From: Deltaproteobacteria bacterium
GTDB taxonomy: Bacteria > Desulfobacterota > Desulfovibrionia > Desulfovibrionales > Desulfovibrionaceae
DNA: 40,279 nt
NCBI GenBank assembly: GCA_031280335.1
Contig: JAITGZ010000041.1
Coordinates: 1 to 40,279, forward strand
Direction of reading: 5' to 3'
Shown: one piece after another, positions 32,174 through 39,943 of the stretch
Position numbering within the stretch: position 1 is the stretch's first letter
Layout: each line of letters starts with the position of its first letter
Made by a program: the position numbers and the translations under genes
Notes under the pieces: model-generated
What the model was told of the DNA's origin: nothing
The model's input: the letters and a program-made list of their open reading frames with translations, nothing else
Database searches by the model: none

Positions 32174-32330
32174 TGCGGTAGTGAAGCCCTTCAGGGCTTC
32201 ACGTCTTGCGCCCCGCCGGGGTTTGCGTCCCCGGCCAAGCTTCCGCCCGGAAGGAAACCACGCCCTTCAGGGCGGGGCCTTGCTATATCCGGCCTGAAGG
32301 CCGGGGTCTCAGACCACAAAGGAATAGAAG
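32172..32330 (+). repeat. Palindrome-rich dispersed repeat, copy B
   Basis: Related to 901-1010 at both ends and in the core, with about 50 extra bases in the middle. It holds the perfect palindrome TGAAGCCCTTCAGGGCTTCA (32184-32203) and a CCCGCCgggg / CGCCCTTCAGGGCG series. It ends with TCTCAGACCACAAAGGAATAG, again providing an AAGGA before an ATG (32331). No transposase is present. Confidence 0.6.
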
Positions 32331-32390
32331 ATGATTTCCAATATTGCGGGAATTTCAGCGGCCATAGCGTTTTCTCCGGTTACGTTTCAC

Positions 32391-32418
32391 TTGACATGGT
32401 GCCCGTTTGAGCTACAAT
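32391..32418 (+). promoter_or_regulatory. Sigma-70-type promoter of the toxin-antitoxin pair
   Basis: TTGACA (32391-32396) and TACAAT (32413-32418) are separated by 16 bases, directly upstream of the antitoxin gene and its AAGGAGGG ribosome binding site (32429-32436). Confidence 0.7.
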
Positions 32419-32441
32419 CCATACATGCAAGGAGGGTTCTC

Positions 32442-32699
32442 ATGCCCGCAAACGATTATGTCCGCGCCAGGATTGATCCCGCGATTAAAAATGAAGCCGC
32501 CTGTGTGCTGTCCACTCTTGGGCTGACCGTTTCCGATGCCTGCCGTATGATGCTGACGAAAATAGCTAGGGAAAAACGACTGCCTTTCGGTACAGAAGAG
32601 CCGAACGAGGAATCGCTGGCCGCAATCAGGGAAATCGAAGAAGGCAAAGGAGTGCGGTTTCATTCCGCCGAAGCGCTGTTTGAGGATTTGGGGATATAG
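32442..32699 (+). CDS. RelB/DinJ-family antitoxin
   Basis: An 85-residue antitoxin. The N-terminal ribbon-helix-helix part reads DYVRARIDPAIKNEAACVL followed by LGLTVSDACRMML, characteristic of DinJ/RelB. The acidic C-terminal tail (NEESLAAIREIEEGKG…FEDLGI) should bind and neutralise the toxin. It dimerises on operator DNA to repress its own promoter, which lies just upstream. The ATG at 32442 is set by AAGGAGGG and the promoter position; an in-frame extension back to 32331 would read through the promoter. The toxin gene follows after 3 bases. Confidence 0.9.
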   Translation: MPANDYVRARIDPAIKNEAACVLSTLGLTVSDACRMMLTKIAREKRLPFGTEEPNEESLAAIREIEEGKGVRFHSAEALFEDLGI

Positions 32700-32702
32700 C
32701 GT

Positions 32703-32975
32703 ATGCGCAATCCTGTCCGCTCCAGCCACTTTAAGCGGGATGTAAAAAAAGCGGAGCAACGCGGCAAGCACATGAATAAACTGCGTGTCGTGCTTGCTCT
32801 GTTGATTCAGGAACAGCCTTTGCCCCAGGCATACCAGGACCATCCGCTGAAAGGCCTCTGGAAAGGACATCGTGGAGCGCACATTGAACCGGATTGGATT
32901 TTGGTTTACCGCATTGACGGCCAAGACCTGCATTTGACCCGTACCGGCACTCATGCCGACATATTTTCTATCTGA
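32703..32975 (+). CDS. YafQ-family mRNA interferase toxin
   Basis: A 90-residue RelE-superfamily toxin that cleaves mRNA on the ribosome. It shows SSHFKRDVKKAEQRG at the N-terminus, the YafQ-type DHPLKGLWKGHRGAHIEPDW stretch (His, His, Asp-Trp) near 46-65, VYRI, and the C-terminal RTGTHADIF with the catalytic His. All catalytic positions known for YafQ appear present, so the toxin is probably active. It begins 3 bases after the antitoxin stop, the normal bicistronic arrangement. The pair lies within conjugation-gene debris, so it probably arrived with, or landed in, a mobile element. Confidence 0.9.
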   Translation: MRNPVRSSHFKRDVKKAEQRGKHMNKLRVVLALLIQEQPLPQAYQDHPLKGLWKGHRGAHIEPDWILVYRIDGQDLHLTRTGTHADIFSI

Positions 32976-33001
32976 TTGTGTCATAACCGCGCCTCTTATT
33001 G

Positions 33002-33319
33002 CTACGCACCGACCATGCGCGTGCAGGGATCGCGCATGGCTTTGCCGTCCGCGCCTTCCATGCGCGTCAGGTAGTCCAGTGAGGCCAGGAAGGTCAGGCG
33101 ACCCAGAAATTCGTTGTTTTTTCGCATGAATTCGAGTTGGAGAGCCTGCGTCAGCACTATTTCGCGCAAACAGCCCGGCTTCTGTGGCTGACGTGACCTG
33201 AGCGAACCAATTGGGGTTTGCCGGCCGCATCTGCGTGAGCAGCTTGAACAGACCGGCACCAAGGGAGCTTGCCCCGCACAAACCGGCAGGTCGGGTCGCT
33301 TTGCCGTATATGTCCTCAA
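33002..33319 (-). pseudogene. Frameshifted conjugation-type protein remnant (TraW-like order, uncertain)
   Basis: Two minus-strand frames join into one plausible protein. The first gives GLFKLLTQMRPANPNWFAQV followed by TSATEAGLFA (about 33165-33260). The second continues REIVLTQALQLEFMRKNNEF and LGRLTFLASLDYLTRMEGAD to a stop at 33002. The switch of frame near 33170 indicates a frameshift. I do not firmly recognise the protein. Its position upstream (on its strand) of the DotA/TraY-like relic matches the traW–traX–traY order of IncI-type systems, which suggests TraW but does not prove it. Confidence 0.45.
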
Positions 33320-33328
33320 ATATGGTGG

Positions 33329-33844
33329 TTATTCGCGCCTCTCAAGCATGCCCGCCTGGTAGCGCGGTAAAATTTCCGCCGGCGGGCCGTAATCCAGTAC
33401 CCGGCCTTTTTCCAGCCAGACCAGAGTGTCGCAGTGTTCCACCGTGGTCAGACGGTGGGCGATGATGATGCTGGTCGTTGTTTGCGGCAGATTTCTGATG
33501 GTTTCCGCGATGATGTTTTCGCAGGCCTGATCCAGGGCGGAAGTCGCCTCGTCAAAAATAATGATGTCGGGCCGGGTGAACAGCGCCCGGGCAATGACCA
33601 CCCGCTGCGCCTGTCCGCCGGAAAGACCGCCTCCGCCGCTGCCCAGGGCGCGGTCCAGGTCAAAATCCAGCGCCGCCTGCCGGCAGGCCTGTTCCGCGTC
33701 CCGCCGGTCGTAGCTTTCACCCCAACGGCTGAAGGCCACGTTATCCGCCACAGTGCCCGGCAGGAGCAGAGGATTTTGAGGGACAAAGCCGACCAGCCGC
33801 GTATAGGCGGCCCGGGCGGCGGGAGAGAGTTCGCGCCCGTCCAC
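33329..33844 (-). pseudogene. ABC exporter ATPase domain, C-terminal fragment
   Basis: A 171-residue remnant of an ABC ATPase. Present are the Q-loop (LVGFVPQNPLLLPGTVADN), the signature LSGGQAQRVVIARAL, Walker B IIIFDEATSALD and the switch IIIAHRLTTVEHCD. The Walker A loop and any membrane domain are missing: the frame begins at VDGREL, the residues that normally follow Walker A. The break coincides with the palindrome at 33845-33871. It cannot bind ATP and is non-functional. It resembles type I secretion or lipid-exporter ATPases. Confidence 0.8.
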
Positions 33845-33871
33845 CGAGCAATCTCACTTTGAGATTGCTCG
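33845..33871. repeat. Perfect 12-bp palindrome at a gene break
   Basis: CGAGCAATCTCA and TGAGATTGCTCG flank a 3-base loop. It replaces the 5' part of the ABC fragment and resembles the asnS hairpin (10902-10930) with compensating base changes. Confidence 0.65.
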
Positions 33872-33977
33872 GCGGAGGATAAGGCGCAGCCCTGCCTCCC
33901 TGCGGGAGACAGGGCGGGTTCCGTAAACGGCAAAACCGCGCCGGCCCTTGCGGGGAGCGCGTCAGACGGCGTTGTTA

Positions 33978-34017
<40 letters not shown>

Positions 34018-34176
34018 CAAAAAGCCGGCCAAAACTACTGGTTTGGCCCGCGCTTCTCAAAATTTTTGCTGCCAGCTTAATCACACGCTCACCTCAACCT
34101 GAATACATAAACCAAAATTTAGATATTTGGCAAGAAAAAAATAGGGACGCCTTTGTTTTCTAGGGATAGGCGCGGT

Positions 34177-35028
34177 TCATCCCTCAAGCAGAATTTTTTC
34201 CACTGCGCGTATATGCGCGTCAGGCGTGGAGGCACCTGCGGTCAAGCCCACCGGCTGTAAGTCTTTTAATCGCCGCAGGGGCAGATCTGTTGAGCTTTCG
34301 CAATGTACGGTAAAAATGCCCAACTGGCGTGAAATGTCCGCCAATCTGCGCGTATTGCCGCTGTTAAGGCCGCCGACAATAACCATGCTGCGCGTTTTGC
34401 GGGTCAGCTCCAGCACATCGTTCTGGCGGTCCATGGTGGCATCGCATATGGTGTTCAGTACGGACGGCGGGCGGTGCAAAAAATGTTTCAGATAATCCAG
34501 CACATCCGCAAAGGCGTTTTTGTCCTGGGTGGTTTGGGCGGCCGCAAAACAGGGCTGGTCCGGGCGCAGGGGCAGGGCGCGGAGATCATCAAGGTTGCTG
34601 AAGACCAGGGCGTCATCCCCGGCATAGCTTAAAAGCCCGCGCACCTCCGGGTGGTCTTTTTCTCCAAAAAGCAGCAGCTTGCCCAGGCCTGCGGCCTGGG
34701 CTTTTTTTATCCCCATCTGGGCGGCCTTTACCTTGGGACAGGTGGCGTCAACCACATTCAGCCCGTGCCGCCGCAAATCTTCTTCCAAGGCGCGGGGCAG
34801 CCCGTGCGCCCGGATGACCACAGTGGAACCGGCCGCAGCCAGACGGTGATCTTCCAGGCACTGGGCACCTTTGGCTTCATATTCCCGCACTACGCGGGGG
34901 TTATGGATAATCGGCCCCAGGGTGTATAAATTTTTACCCTTTGTGCGTTCCAAGGCCTTGTCCAGCTTGTTTACGGCCAGACTGACGCCCATGCAGAATC
35001 CTGCTGTGGGGGCTTTAATGACCAGCAT
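34177..35028 (-). CDS. ispH: 4-hydroxy-3-methylbut-2-enyl diphosphate reductase
   Basis: A 283-residue iron-sulfur enzyme of the last MEP-pathway step, making IPP and DMAPP. The cluster cysteines are seen in AGFCMGVSLAV (Cys12), VVDATCPKV (near 96) and NTICDATMDRQ (near 193). The substrate motifs GPIIHNP, RAHG and GLNSGNT are also present. Length and motifs are standard. It is the last gene of the unit acpS–dus–ispH and starts 7 bases after dus ends. It indicates that the organism makes isoprenoids, including menaquinone side chains, by the MEP route. Confidence 0.93.
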   Translation of the reverse strand: MLVIKAPTAGFCMGVSLAVNKLDKALERTKGKNLYTLGPIIHNPRVVREYEAKGAQCLEDHRLAAAGSTVVIRAHGLPRALEEDLRRHGLNVVDATCPKVKAAQMGIKKAQAAGLGKLLLFGEKDHPEVRGLLSYAGDDALVFSNLDDLRALPLRPDQPCFAAAQTTQDKNAFADVLDYLKHFLHRPPSVLNTICDATMDRQNDVLELTRKTRSMVIVGGLNSGNTRRLADISRQLGIFTVHCESSTDLPLRRLKDLQPVGLTAGASTPDAHIRAVEKILLEG

Positions 35029-35035
35029 GTTTTGT

Positions 35036-36064
35036 TTATTCCTTGAAGTATTCTTCCATCAGGTTGTAAAAAACATCCCAGTCGGCGCAAAGACTCAGGC
35101 AGCGGCGAAATTCCTTGCTGCCGGGCATATCCCTGGTGTAGAGCAGAACAGCCCCGCGCAGGCGCGGCAAAAGAAAGAGAGGATTTTTCCTCTCCTCGGA
35201 TCCGGTGGCGGCCAAGTCTTGCATCAGGGAGGCGTGGCGCAGAATCAGGGTTTTCAGTGCGCGCGTTTTTTCCGCCGGGGCCGGGGAGGCGGCCGGTGGC
35301 ATACCTTGGCGCGCTTTAAGATAATCCCTGAATATGGCCGGGTTCCGCAATGCGCCACGGGCGAACATCAAGCCGTCAGCTCCGCTTTGGCGCAGGCAGA
35401 GCAGGGCGTCTTCCGGCGTGAACAGGTCGCCTCCGGCAATGACCGGGATACGCAGGCGGTCTTTCAGCGCGGCTATGGCCGTCCAGTCCGCCCGCCCGCT
35501 GAAGCTTTGCGCGGCATGGCGCGGGTGCAGGGTGATCCAGGCGGCACCGGCTTTTTCCAGCTCTCGGCCCAGTTCAAGATAATTTTCTTCCGTCCTGTTC
35601 CAACCCAGGCGCAGCTTGCAGCCCACAGGTAAGGGAAAGGCCGCTTCAAGCATGGCCGCAGCCGCCCGGACGGCCTGCTCCGGCTTTCTGGCCAGGGCCG
35701 CCCCTGCTCCGGCCTTGAGTACTTTGGGGGCGGGGCAGCCCAGGTTGAGATCGAAAAAACGGTACCCCCAAGAGCGGAGCAGTTTTATTGCTTCCGCCAG
35801 AAAGAACGGTTCATCGCCGAAAAGCTGCGCCACCAGGGGAGCATCCTGAGGCATGGTGCGCAAAAGCCTTTTGGTGGCGGAGGTCTTTGCTCCTCCTCTT
35901 TCGCCATACACCAGCCCCTTGGCGCTGATCATTTCGGTGCAGGCCACAACCGCCCCCTGTTCGCGGCAGAGCAGGCGAAAGGGCAGGTCCGTATGCCCGG
36001 CCAGAGGGGCCAGCCAGGGAAGATCCGGCCCTATGGGCGGCAGGGCGGCGGGGGGGTTATTCAA
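35036..36064 (-). CDS. tRNA-dihydrouridine synthase
   Basis: A 342-residue FMN-dependent Dus enzyme that reduces uridines in tRNA D-loops. It shows LAPLAGHTDLPFR near 18-30, AQLFGDEP near 98, the catalytic-Cys motif DLNLGCPAPKV near 119-129, KLRLGWNRTEENY near 158, and IAGGDLFTPED and LMFARGALRNP in the C-terminal part of the barrel. It resembles the DusB group but lacks features that would settle the subgroup. The gene overlaps acpS by 8 bases and is followed closely by ispH. Confidence 0.88.
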   Translation of the reverse strand: MNNPPAALPPIGPDLPWLAPLAGHTDLPFRLLCREQGAVVACTEMISAKGLVYGERGGAKTSATKRLLRTMPQDAPLVAQLFGDEPFFLAEAIKLLRSWGYRFFDLNLGCPAPKVLKAGAGAALARKPEQAVRAAAAMLEAAFPLPVGCKLRLGWNRTEENYLELGRELEKAGAAWITLHPRHAAQSFSGRADWTAIAALKDRLRIPVIAGGDLFTPEDALLCLRQSGADGLMFARGALRNPAIFRDYLKARQGMPPAASPAPAEKTRALKTLILRHASLMQDLAATGSEERKNPLFLLPRLRGAVLLYTRDMPGSKEFRRCLSLCADWDVFYNLMEEYFKE

Positions 36065-36425
36065 AAATCACCACTGCAACGGCGTTATCTCGGCTGTGGG
36101 TCAGGCTGAGCAGGCAGCGCTTTGCTCCCACCTCCGCAAAACGCCTCAGAGCCGCGCCGTATAAAAGCAGTTCAGGCAGTCCCGTGGCTGTCTTGCGCAC
36201 ACAAAAGCTTTGAAAGTTGATTTCTCCGGTAAAACCTGTGCCCAGCGCTTTGACCGCCGCCTCCTTGGCGGCGAAGCGCGAGGCCAGAAAGGCCGCCGGG
36301 GCCTTAGGCAGGGCCTCCAGTTCCAAGGGGTGCAGAATGCGGCGGGCGAAGCGCGGCCCGAAGCGCTCATGCAGCCTTTGCATACGGGATATTTCCGCCA
36401 GGTCCAGGCCGAGTCCCAGGATCAT
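36057..36425 (-). CDS. acpS: Holo-[acyl-carrier-protein] synthase
   Basis: A 122-residue phosphopantetheinyl transferase that moves 4'-phosphopantetheine from CoA to ACP. The N-terminal LGLGLDLAEISRM contains the Mg-binding Asp, and RFAAKEAAVKALGTGF near 50-65 is the signature with the catalytic Glu and Lys. LSLTHSRDNAVAVVIFE closes the domain. The length is normal. Its 3' end overlaps dus by 8 bases. A hairpin repeat (36447-36494) lies just upstream. Confidence 0.92.
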   Translation of the reverse strand: MILGLGLDLAEISRMQRLHERFGPRFARRILHPLELEALPKAPAAFLASRFAAKEAAVKALGTGFTGEINFQSFCVRKTATGLPELLLYGAALRRFAEVGAKRCLLSLTHSRDNAVAVVIFE

Positions 36426-36446
36426 ATGTTTTTGTGTCCTTTTGGA

Positions 36447-36494
36447 TTTGGAGCTATAGCTCCAAAGCCCATCCGGGGGAATGATTTACCCGGA
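36447..36494 (-). repeat. Intergenic hairpin repeat, partial copy
   Basis: TTTGGAGC/GCTCCAAA (36447-36466) followed by an imperfect TCCGGG…CCCGGA hairpin. It is the same element as 27016-27065, but the first stem carries an A-T pair where the other copies have G-C, a compensatory change. It lies between nadE and acpS. Confidence 0.65.
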
Positions 36495-36544
36495 CCCCTT
36501 CACCGGTGATGGGCTTTTTCAAGTTTGTCCGCTGAAGATGGCAA

Positions 36545-37405
36545 TCAGTTCCCGGTTAGGAAGCCCGCCGGGATTTTGCCGCGCAGGGGCAGGGCGGGCG
36601 GGCTTTGCCGGCGCTTGAATTCAGCGGCGCGAATCATGTTCAGCACCTGACGCACGGTTTCCCGGTCATGTCCGGCCCGGACAAGCGCGGCTTCGTCCAG
36701 GCCCTGTTCCTGGTGGTCGTAAAGAAGGGCGTCCAGTACCGGATAGGGGGGCAGGGCGTCTTCGTCCTTTTGCCCTGGATAAAGCTCTGCCGAAGGGGGC
36801 CGGGTAAGAATTACTGCTGGTATATAGTCCCGGCCTTTGCGCGCATTCAGGCGGCGGCAGACGGCATAGACCTCGCGCTTGTACAGGTCGCCGATCACGG
36901 CCAGGGCACCGCAGCTGTCGCCGTAAAGGGTACAGTAGCCCACGGAACCTTCGGATCTGTTGCCCGTGTTCAGCACCAGACAGCCGAATTTGTTGGAAAC
37001 GGCCATGAGCAGCGTGCCGCGTATGCGCGCCTGCAGGTTGTCTTCGGCCACATTGGGGGGCAGATCGGCAAAGATTGGGGCCAGAACCGCGCCAAAGGAC
37101 TCCATGATGGGAGTGATGGGCAGGGTAATGGTGCGCAGTCCCAATTCTTTGGCCAGTCCGGCGGCGGCGTCCAGGCTTTCCCTGCTGGTGTGCGGCGAGG
37201 GCATGAGCGCTCCGCGCACATGTTCCGGTCCCAGTGCCTCCGCCGCCGCCGCCGCCACTAAAGCGGAATCCACCCCTCCGGAAATGCCGATTACGGCCGT
37301 GCCGTTGCCATGCGTGCGGACAAATTCACGCACGCCCTCAGTCATGGCCTGCCATATGGCGTCTTCCACCTCGTAGTCAGTTGGTTTTTGTCTGTCGTGT
37401 TTCAT
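36545..37405 (-). CDS. nadE: NAD synthetase (synthetase domain only)
   Basis: A 286-residue ATP-pyrophosphatase-type NAD synthetase that amidates nicotinate adenine dinucleotide. The P-loop VIGISGGVDSAL near 38-49, NLQARIRGTLLMAVSNKFG near 123-141, NTGNRSEGSVGYCTLYGD near 146-163 and RPPSAELYPGQKDEDALP near 203-220 are all intact. The NRSE…GYCTLYGD pattern is that of the C-terminal half of glutamine-dependent enzymes, yet the N-terminal nitrilase-like glutaminase domain is absent and no remnant is seen upstream. It must use free ammonia or a separate glutaminase. The ribosome binding site is weak. Confidence 0.88.
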   Translation of the reverse strand: MKHDRQKPTDYEVEDAIWQAMTEGVREFVRTHGNGTAVIGISGGVDSALVAAAAAEALGPEHVRGALMPSPHTSRESLDAAAGLAKELGLRTITLPITPIMESFGAVLAPIFADLPPNVAEDNLQARIRGTLLMAVSNKFGCLVLNTGNRSEGSVGYCTLYGDSCGALAVIGDLYKREVYAVCRRLNARKGRDYIPAVILTRPPSAELYPGQKDEDALPPYPVLDALLYDHQEQGLDEAALVRAGHDRETVRQVLNMIRAAEFKRRQSPPALPLRGKIPAGFLTGN

Positions 37406-37512
37406 GGGCTGTGTCCGTGGCTGGAAGGTTCAGGCTGAGGCCGAAAGTATAGAATTATTTTCACATGGAAGCAAGTTATGCCTTTCAGGAGCCATCCTGT
37501 TGATGAACTTAA

Positions 37513-37627
37513 GGCAATTTCATTTTGAAATTGCCTCAAAAATATTGAGGGGGTTTGGGGGAAATCATTTCCCCCAAATGGGGTTTGGGGCGATAGCCCC
37601 AACAAAAGATATGGATCTCAAAGTTGA
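37513..37627 (+). repeat. Intergenic three-hairpin repeat, copy 2
   Basis: Nearly identical to 9368-9484. The middle hairpin is a perfect 12-bp stem here (TTTGGGGGAAAT with its complement). It lies in the 376-base divergent gap between nadE and purD; the rest of that gap holds no gene I can support and presumably carries the two promoters. Confidence 0.75.
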
Positions 37628-37781
37628 ATACTATGGGGGCGTCCCAAACCGCGTTTTGGGCGTATTAATCGGCGGAACCAGGTTATATTTCAACATTTTC
37701 AAAGTATGCACCGCCCTAAAAATAAGTTTTCCCGGCAGAGAATTTTTGTTATAAACGACAAAATCGCTCAAGGAGTTGAAT

Positions 37782-39065
37782 GTGCGCGTACTGATTATCG
37801 GATCCGGCGGGCGGGAACATGCTTTGGCCTGGAAACTGGAGCAAAGTCCACAGGTAAAGAAACTGCATCTGGCCCCGGGCAATGGAGGTGAGGGCGCATG
37901 GTCCAATGTCCCCATTGAAGCGGACGACATTGAAGGCTTAGTACGCTACGCTGTGGATAAGGGCATTGATCTTGTGGTTCCCGGAGGCGAAACGCCGTTG
38001 GTCATGGGCATTGCGGATGCCTGCCGGGAGAGCGGGCTGCTTTGCTTCGGGCCGGACAGTTACGCGGCTCGGCTTGAGGGTTCCAAGCTTTTTGCCAAAG
38101 AGGTTATGGCCGAGGCCGGCATACTCACCGGCGCCTGTCTGCCGGTGCAGAATTTTGACTCCGCTCTGGCCGCGCTGGAAAATTTTCCCAAGGCTGTGGT
38201 CATCAAAGCCGATGGTCTGGCGGCAGGCAAAGGTGTGGTTATAGTCCAAAATCAGGAGGAGGCCAAAGAAGTCCTGGATGGCATGTTCAACCGCAAGACC
38301 GTGGGTGAAGCAGCCCATACCGTTCTACTGGAAGAATTTTTGGAAGGGGAGGAGGTCTCTCTGTTGGCTTTCTGTGATGGGGACAAGGCCGTGCCTTTGC
38401 CCTCAGCCCAGGATCACAAGCGCGCCTTTGACCATGACGCCGGCCCCAATACCGGGGGCATGGGCGCATACAGCCCCGCCCCCATGCTGCCGGACGGCGC
38501 GGCGCGTAAGATGTGCGGCCAGGTGATTTCGCCGGTGCTGCGTGTACTCAAATCCAGGGGGCATCCCTTCAAGGGGGTGCTTTACGCCGGACTGATCCTG
38601 ACCGAACGCGGCCCCATGGTGCTGGAATATAATGTGCGCTTCGGCGACCCTGAGTGCCAGCCCCTGCTCATGCGTTTGCAGGGGGATCTGCTGGAAATAA
38701 TGCTGGCCTGCGTGGAAGGACGTCTGGAACAGGTTAAAATGGATTTCAGCCCGCAGCATGCCGTGTGCGTGGTACTTGCCGCCCAGGGCTACCCCGGTTC
38801 TTATCCCAAAAAATTGCCCATTTCCGGATTGGCCGAGGCCGAGGCCACGGAGCCTGAGCGCATCAAGGTCTTTCACGCCGGGACCGTGCGCGAGAGGGGG
38901 CGGCTGCTTTCCAACGGCGGCAGGGTGCTTGGGGTAAGCTGCTTGGGTGAAGACTTACTCCAGGCGCGCACGCTGGCCTATGCTGCTATGGATAAAATCC
39001 ACATGCCCCAGTCTTTTTTTCGGCGCGACATCGCTGATAAAGGCTTGCAATTCAAAGGGCGTTGA
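37782..39065 (+). CDS. purD: Phosphoribosylamine–glycine ligase
   Basis: A 427-residue ATP-grasp enzyme of the second purine-synthesis step. It shows IGSGGREHALAWKL at the N-terminus, VPGGETPLVMGIAD near 70, VIKADGLAAGKGVVIV near 139-154, the family signature RAFDHDAGPNTGGMGAYSPA near 215-234, and VLEYNVRFGDPECQ near 283-296 with the metal ligands. GTG at 37782 is the preferred start: AGGAG ends 6 bases earlier and the sequence begins directly with RVLIIGSGG; a TTG at 37776 would sit against the ribosome binding site. trmI follows closely on the same strand. Confidence 0.93.
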   Translation: MRVLIIGSGGREHALAWKLEQSPQVKKLHLAPGNGGEGAWSNVPIEADDIEGLVRYAVDKGIDLVVPGGETPLVMGIADACRESGLLCFGPDSYAARLEGSKLFAKEVMAEAGILTGACLPVQNFDSALAALENFPKAVVIKADGLAAGKGVVIVQNQEEAKEVLDGMFNRKTVGEAAHTVLLEEFLEGEEVSLLAFCDGDKAVPLPSAQDHKRAFDHDAGPNTGGMGAYSPAPMLPDGAARKMCGQVISPVLRVLKSRGHPFKGVLYAGLILTERGPMVLEYNVRFGDPECQPLLMRLQGDLLEIMLACVEGRLEQVKMDFSPQHAVCVVLAAQGYPGSYPKKLPISGLAEAEATEPERIKVFHAGTVRERGRLLSNGGRVLGVSCLGEDLLQARTLAYAAMDKIHMPQSFFRRDIADKGLQFKGR

Positions 39066-39094
39066 GCCCCCGTCAGATCAACGGAAGGACTCCC

Positions 39095-39943
39095 ATGCCC
39101 GCATATGGTGAACTTGTCATTTTGCTTTCGCCCAAAGGACGAAAATACCTGCGCCGTTTGGAACCGGGAGTGGATATCCATGGCGAGGGGGGCGTGCTGG
39201 CGGCGGCGGATATTGCGGCCGCTGACTTTGGCGGTGAGGTGCTTACCCACCTGGGTGCGCCCTTTCGTCTTTTGCGTCCCGGCCTGTATGACCTGGTGCG
39301 CGGAGTGCGCCGTCAGACCCAGGTACTCTACCCCAAAGACATCGGTTATATTTGCCTGCGCCTGGGCGTGGGCCGGGGCAGCCGGATCATTGAGGCCGGT
39401 TCCGGTTCCGGCGCTTTGACCCTGGCCCTTTCCTGGTTCAGCGGCGAAAACGGCAGGGTTTACAGCTATGAGAGCAGGGAGGAGTTTTACAAACTTTGCC
39501 GGCGCAACTTGGATTGGGCCGGGTTGGGGGCGAATGTAACCCAACACTGCCGGGATATTGCCGAGGGTTTTCTGGAGACCGGGGCAGACGCGCTTTTTCT
39601 GGATGTGCGCACCCCCTGGGCCTATCTGGATCAGGCGGCGGCGGCGTTACGGCCCGGGGGCTGCACGGCCTTTCTTCTGCCCACCACAGGGCAGGTGGAG
39701 GAACTGCTTTTGGGGTTGGAGCGGGGCGACTTTGCCGAAGTGGAGGTGGAGGAGCTTTTACTCCGCCGCTGGAAGCCCCTGCCGGATCGCCTGCGTCCGG
39801 ATGACCGCATGGTCGCCCATACCGGGTTTTTGGTCTTTGCCCGTAAGCAGCGTAAAAGCGAGGCATTTGAGCAGGCCGCGCCCAAGGGTACCCGTGAGCG
39901 CAAACAGGATGCGGCGCGCTTGGGCAGATTGGCGGATGAATAA
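39095..39943 (+). CDS. trmI: tRNA (adenine-58-N1)-methyltransferase
   Basis: A 282-residue SAM-dependent methyltransferase of the TrmI/Gcd14 family that methylates A58 in the T-loop of tRNA. The N-terminal small domain (PAYGELVILLSPKGRKYL) is followed by YPKDIGYICLRLGVGRGSRI, the SAM motif I IEAGSGSGALTLAL near 101-114, YSYESREEFYKL near 123, and DALFLDVRTPWAYL near 166-179, the family-specific Asp motif. The last ~30 residues are charged and probably disordered. ATG at 39095 is chosen over the TTG at 39062 because GGAAGGA precedes it and the family starts here. Confidence 0.88.
   Translation: MPAYGELVILLSPKGRKYLRRLEPGVDIHGEGGVLAAADIAAADFGGEVLTHLGAPFRLLRPGLYDLVRGVRRQTQVLYPKDIGYICLRLGVGRGSRIIEAGSGSGALTLALSWFSGENGRVYSYESREEFYKLCRRNLDWAGLGANVTQHCRDIAEGFLETGADALFLDVRTPWAYLDQAAAALRPGGCTAFLLPTTGQVEELLLGLERGDFAEVEVEELLLRRWKPLPDRLRPDDRMVAHTGFLVFARKQRKSEAFEQAAPKGTRERKQDAARLGRLADE

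Noticed and set aside
32412..33281. Long minus-strand frame covering the toxin-antitoxin genes
   Set aside because: Its middle and end are antisense to clearly real RelB/YafQ genes; only its first ~40 residues (about 33165-33281) look coding and are included in the frameshifted relic.
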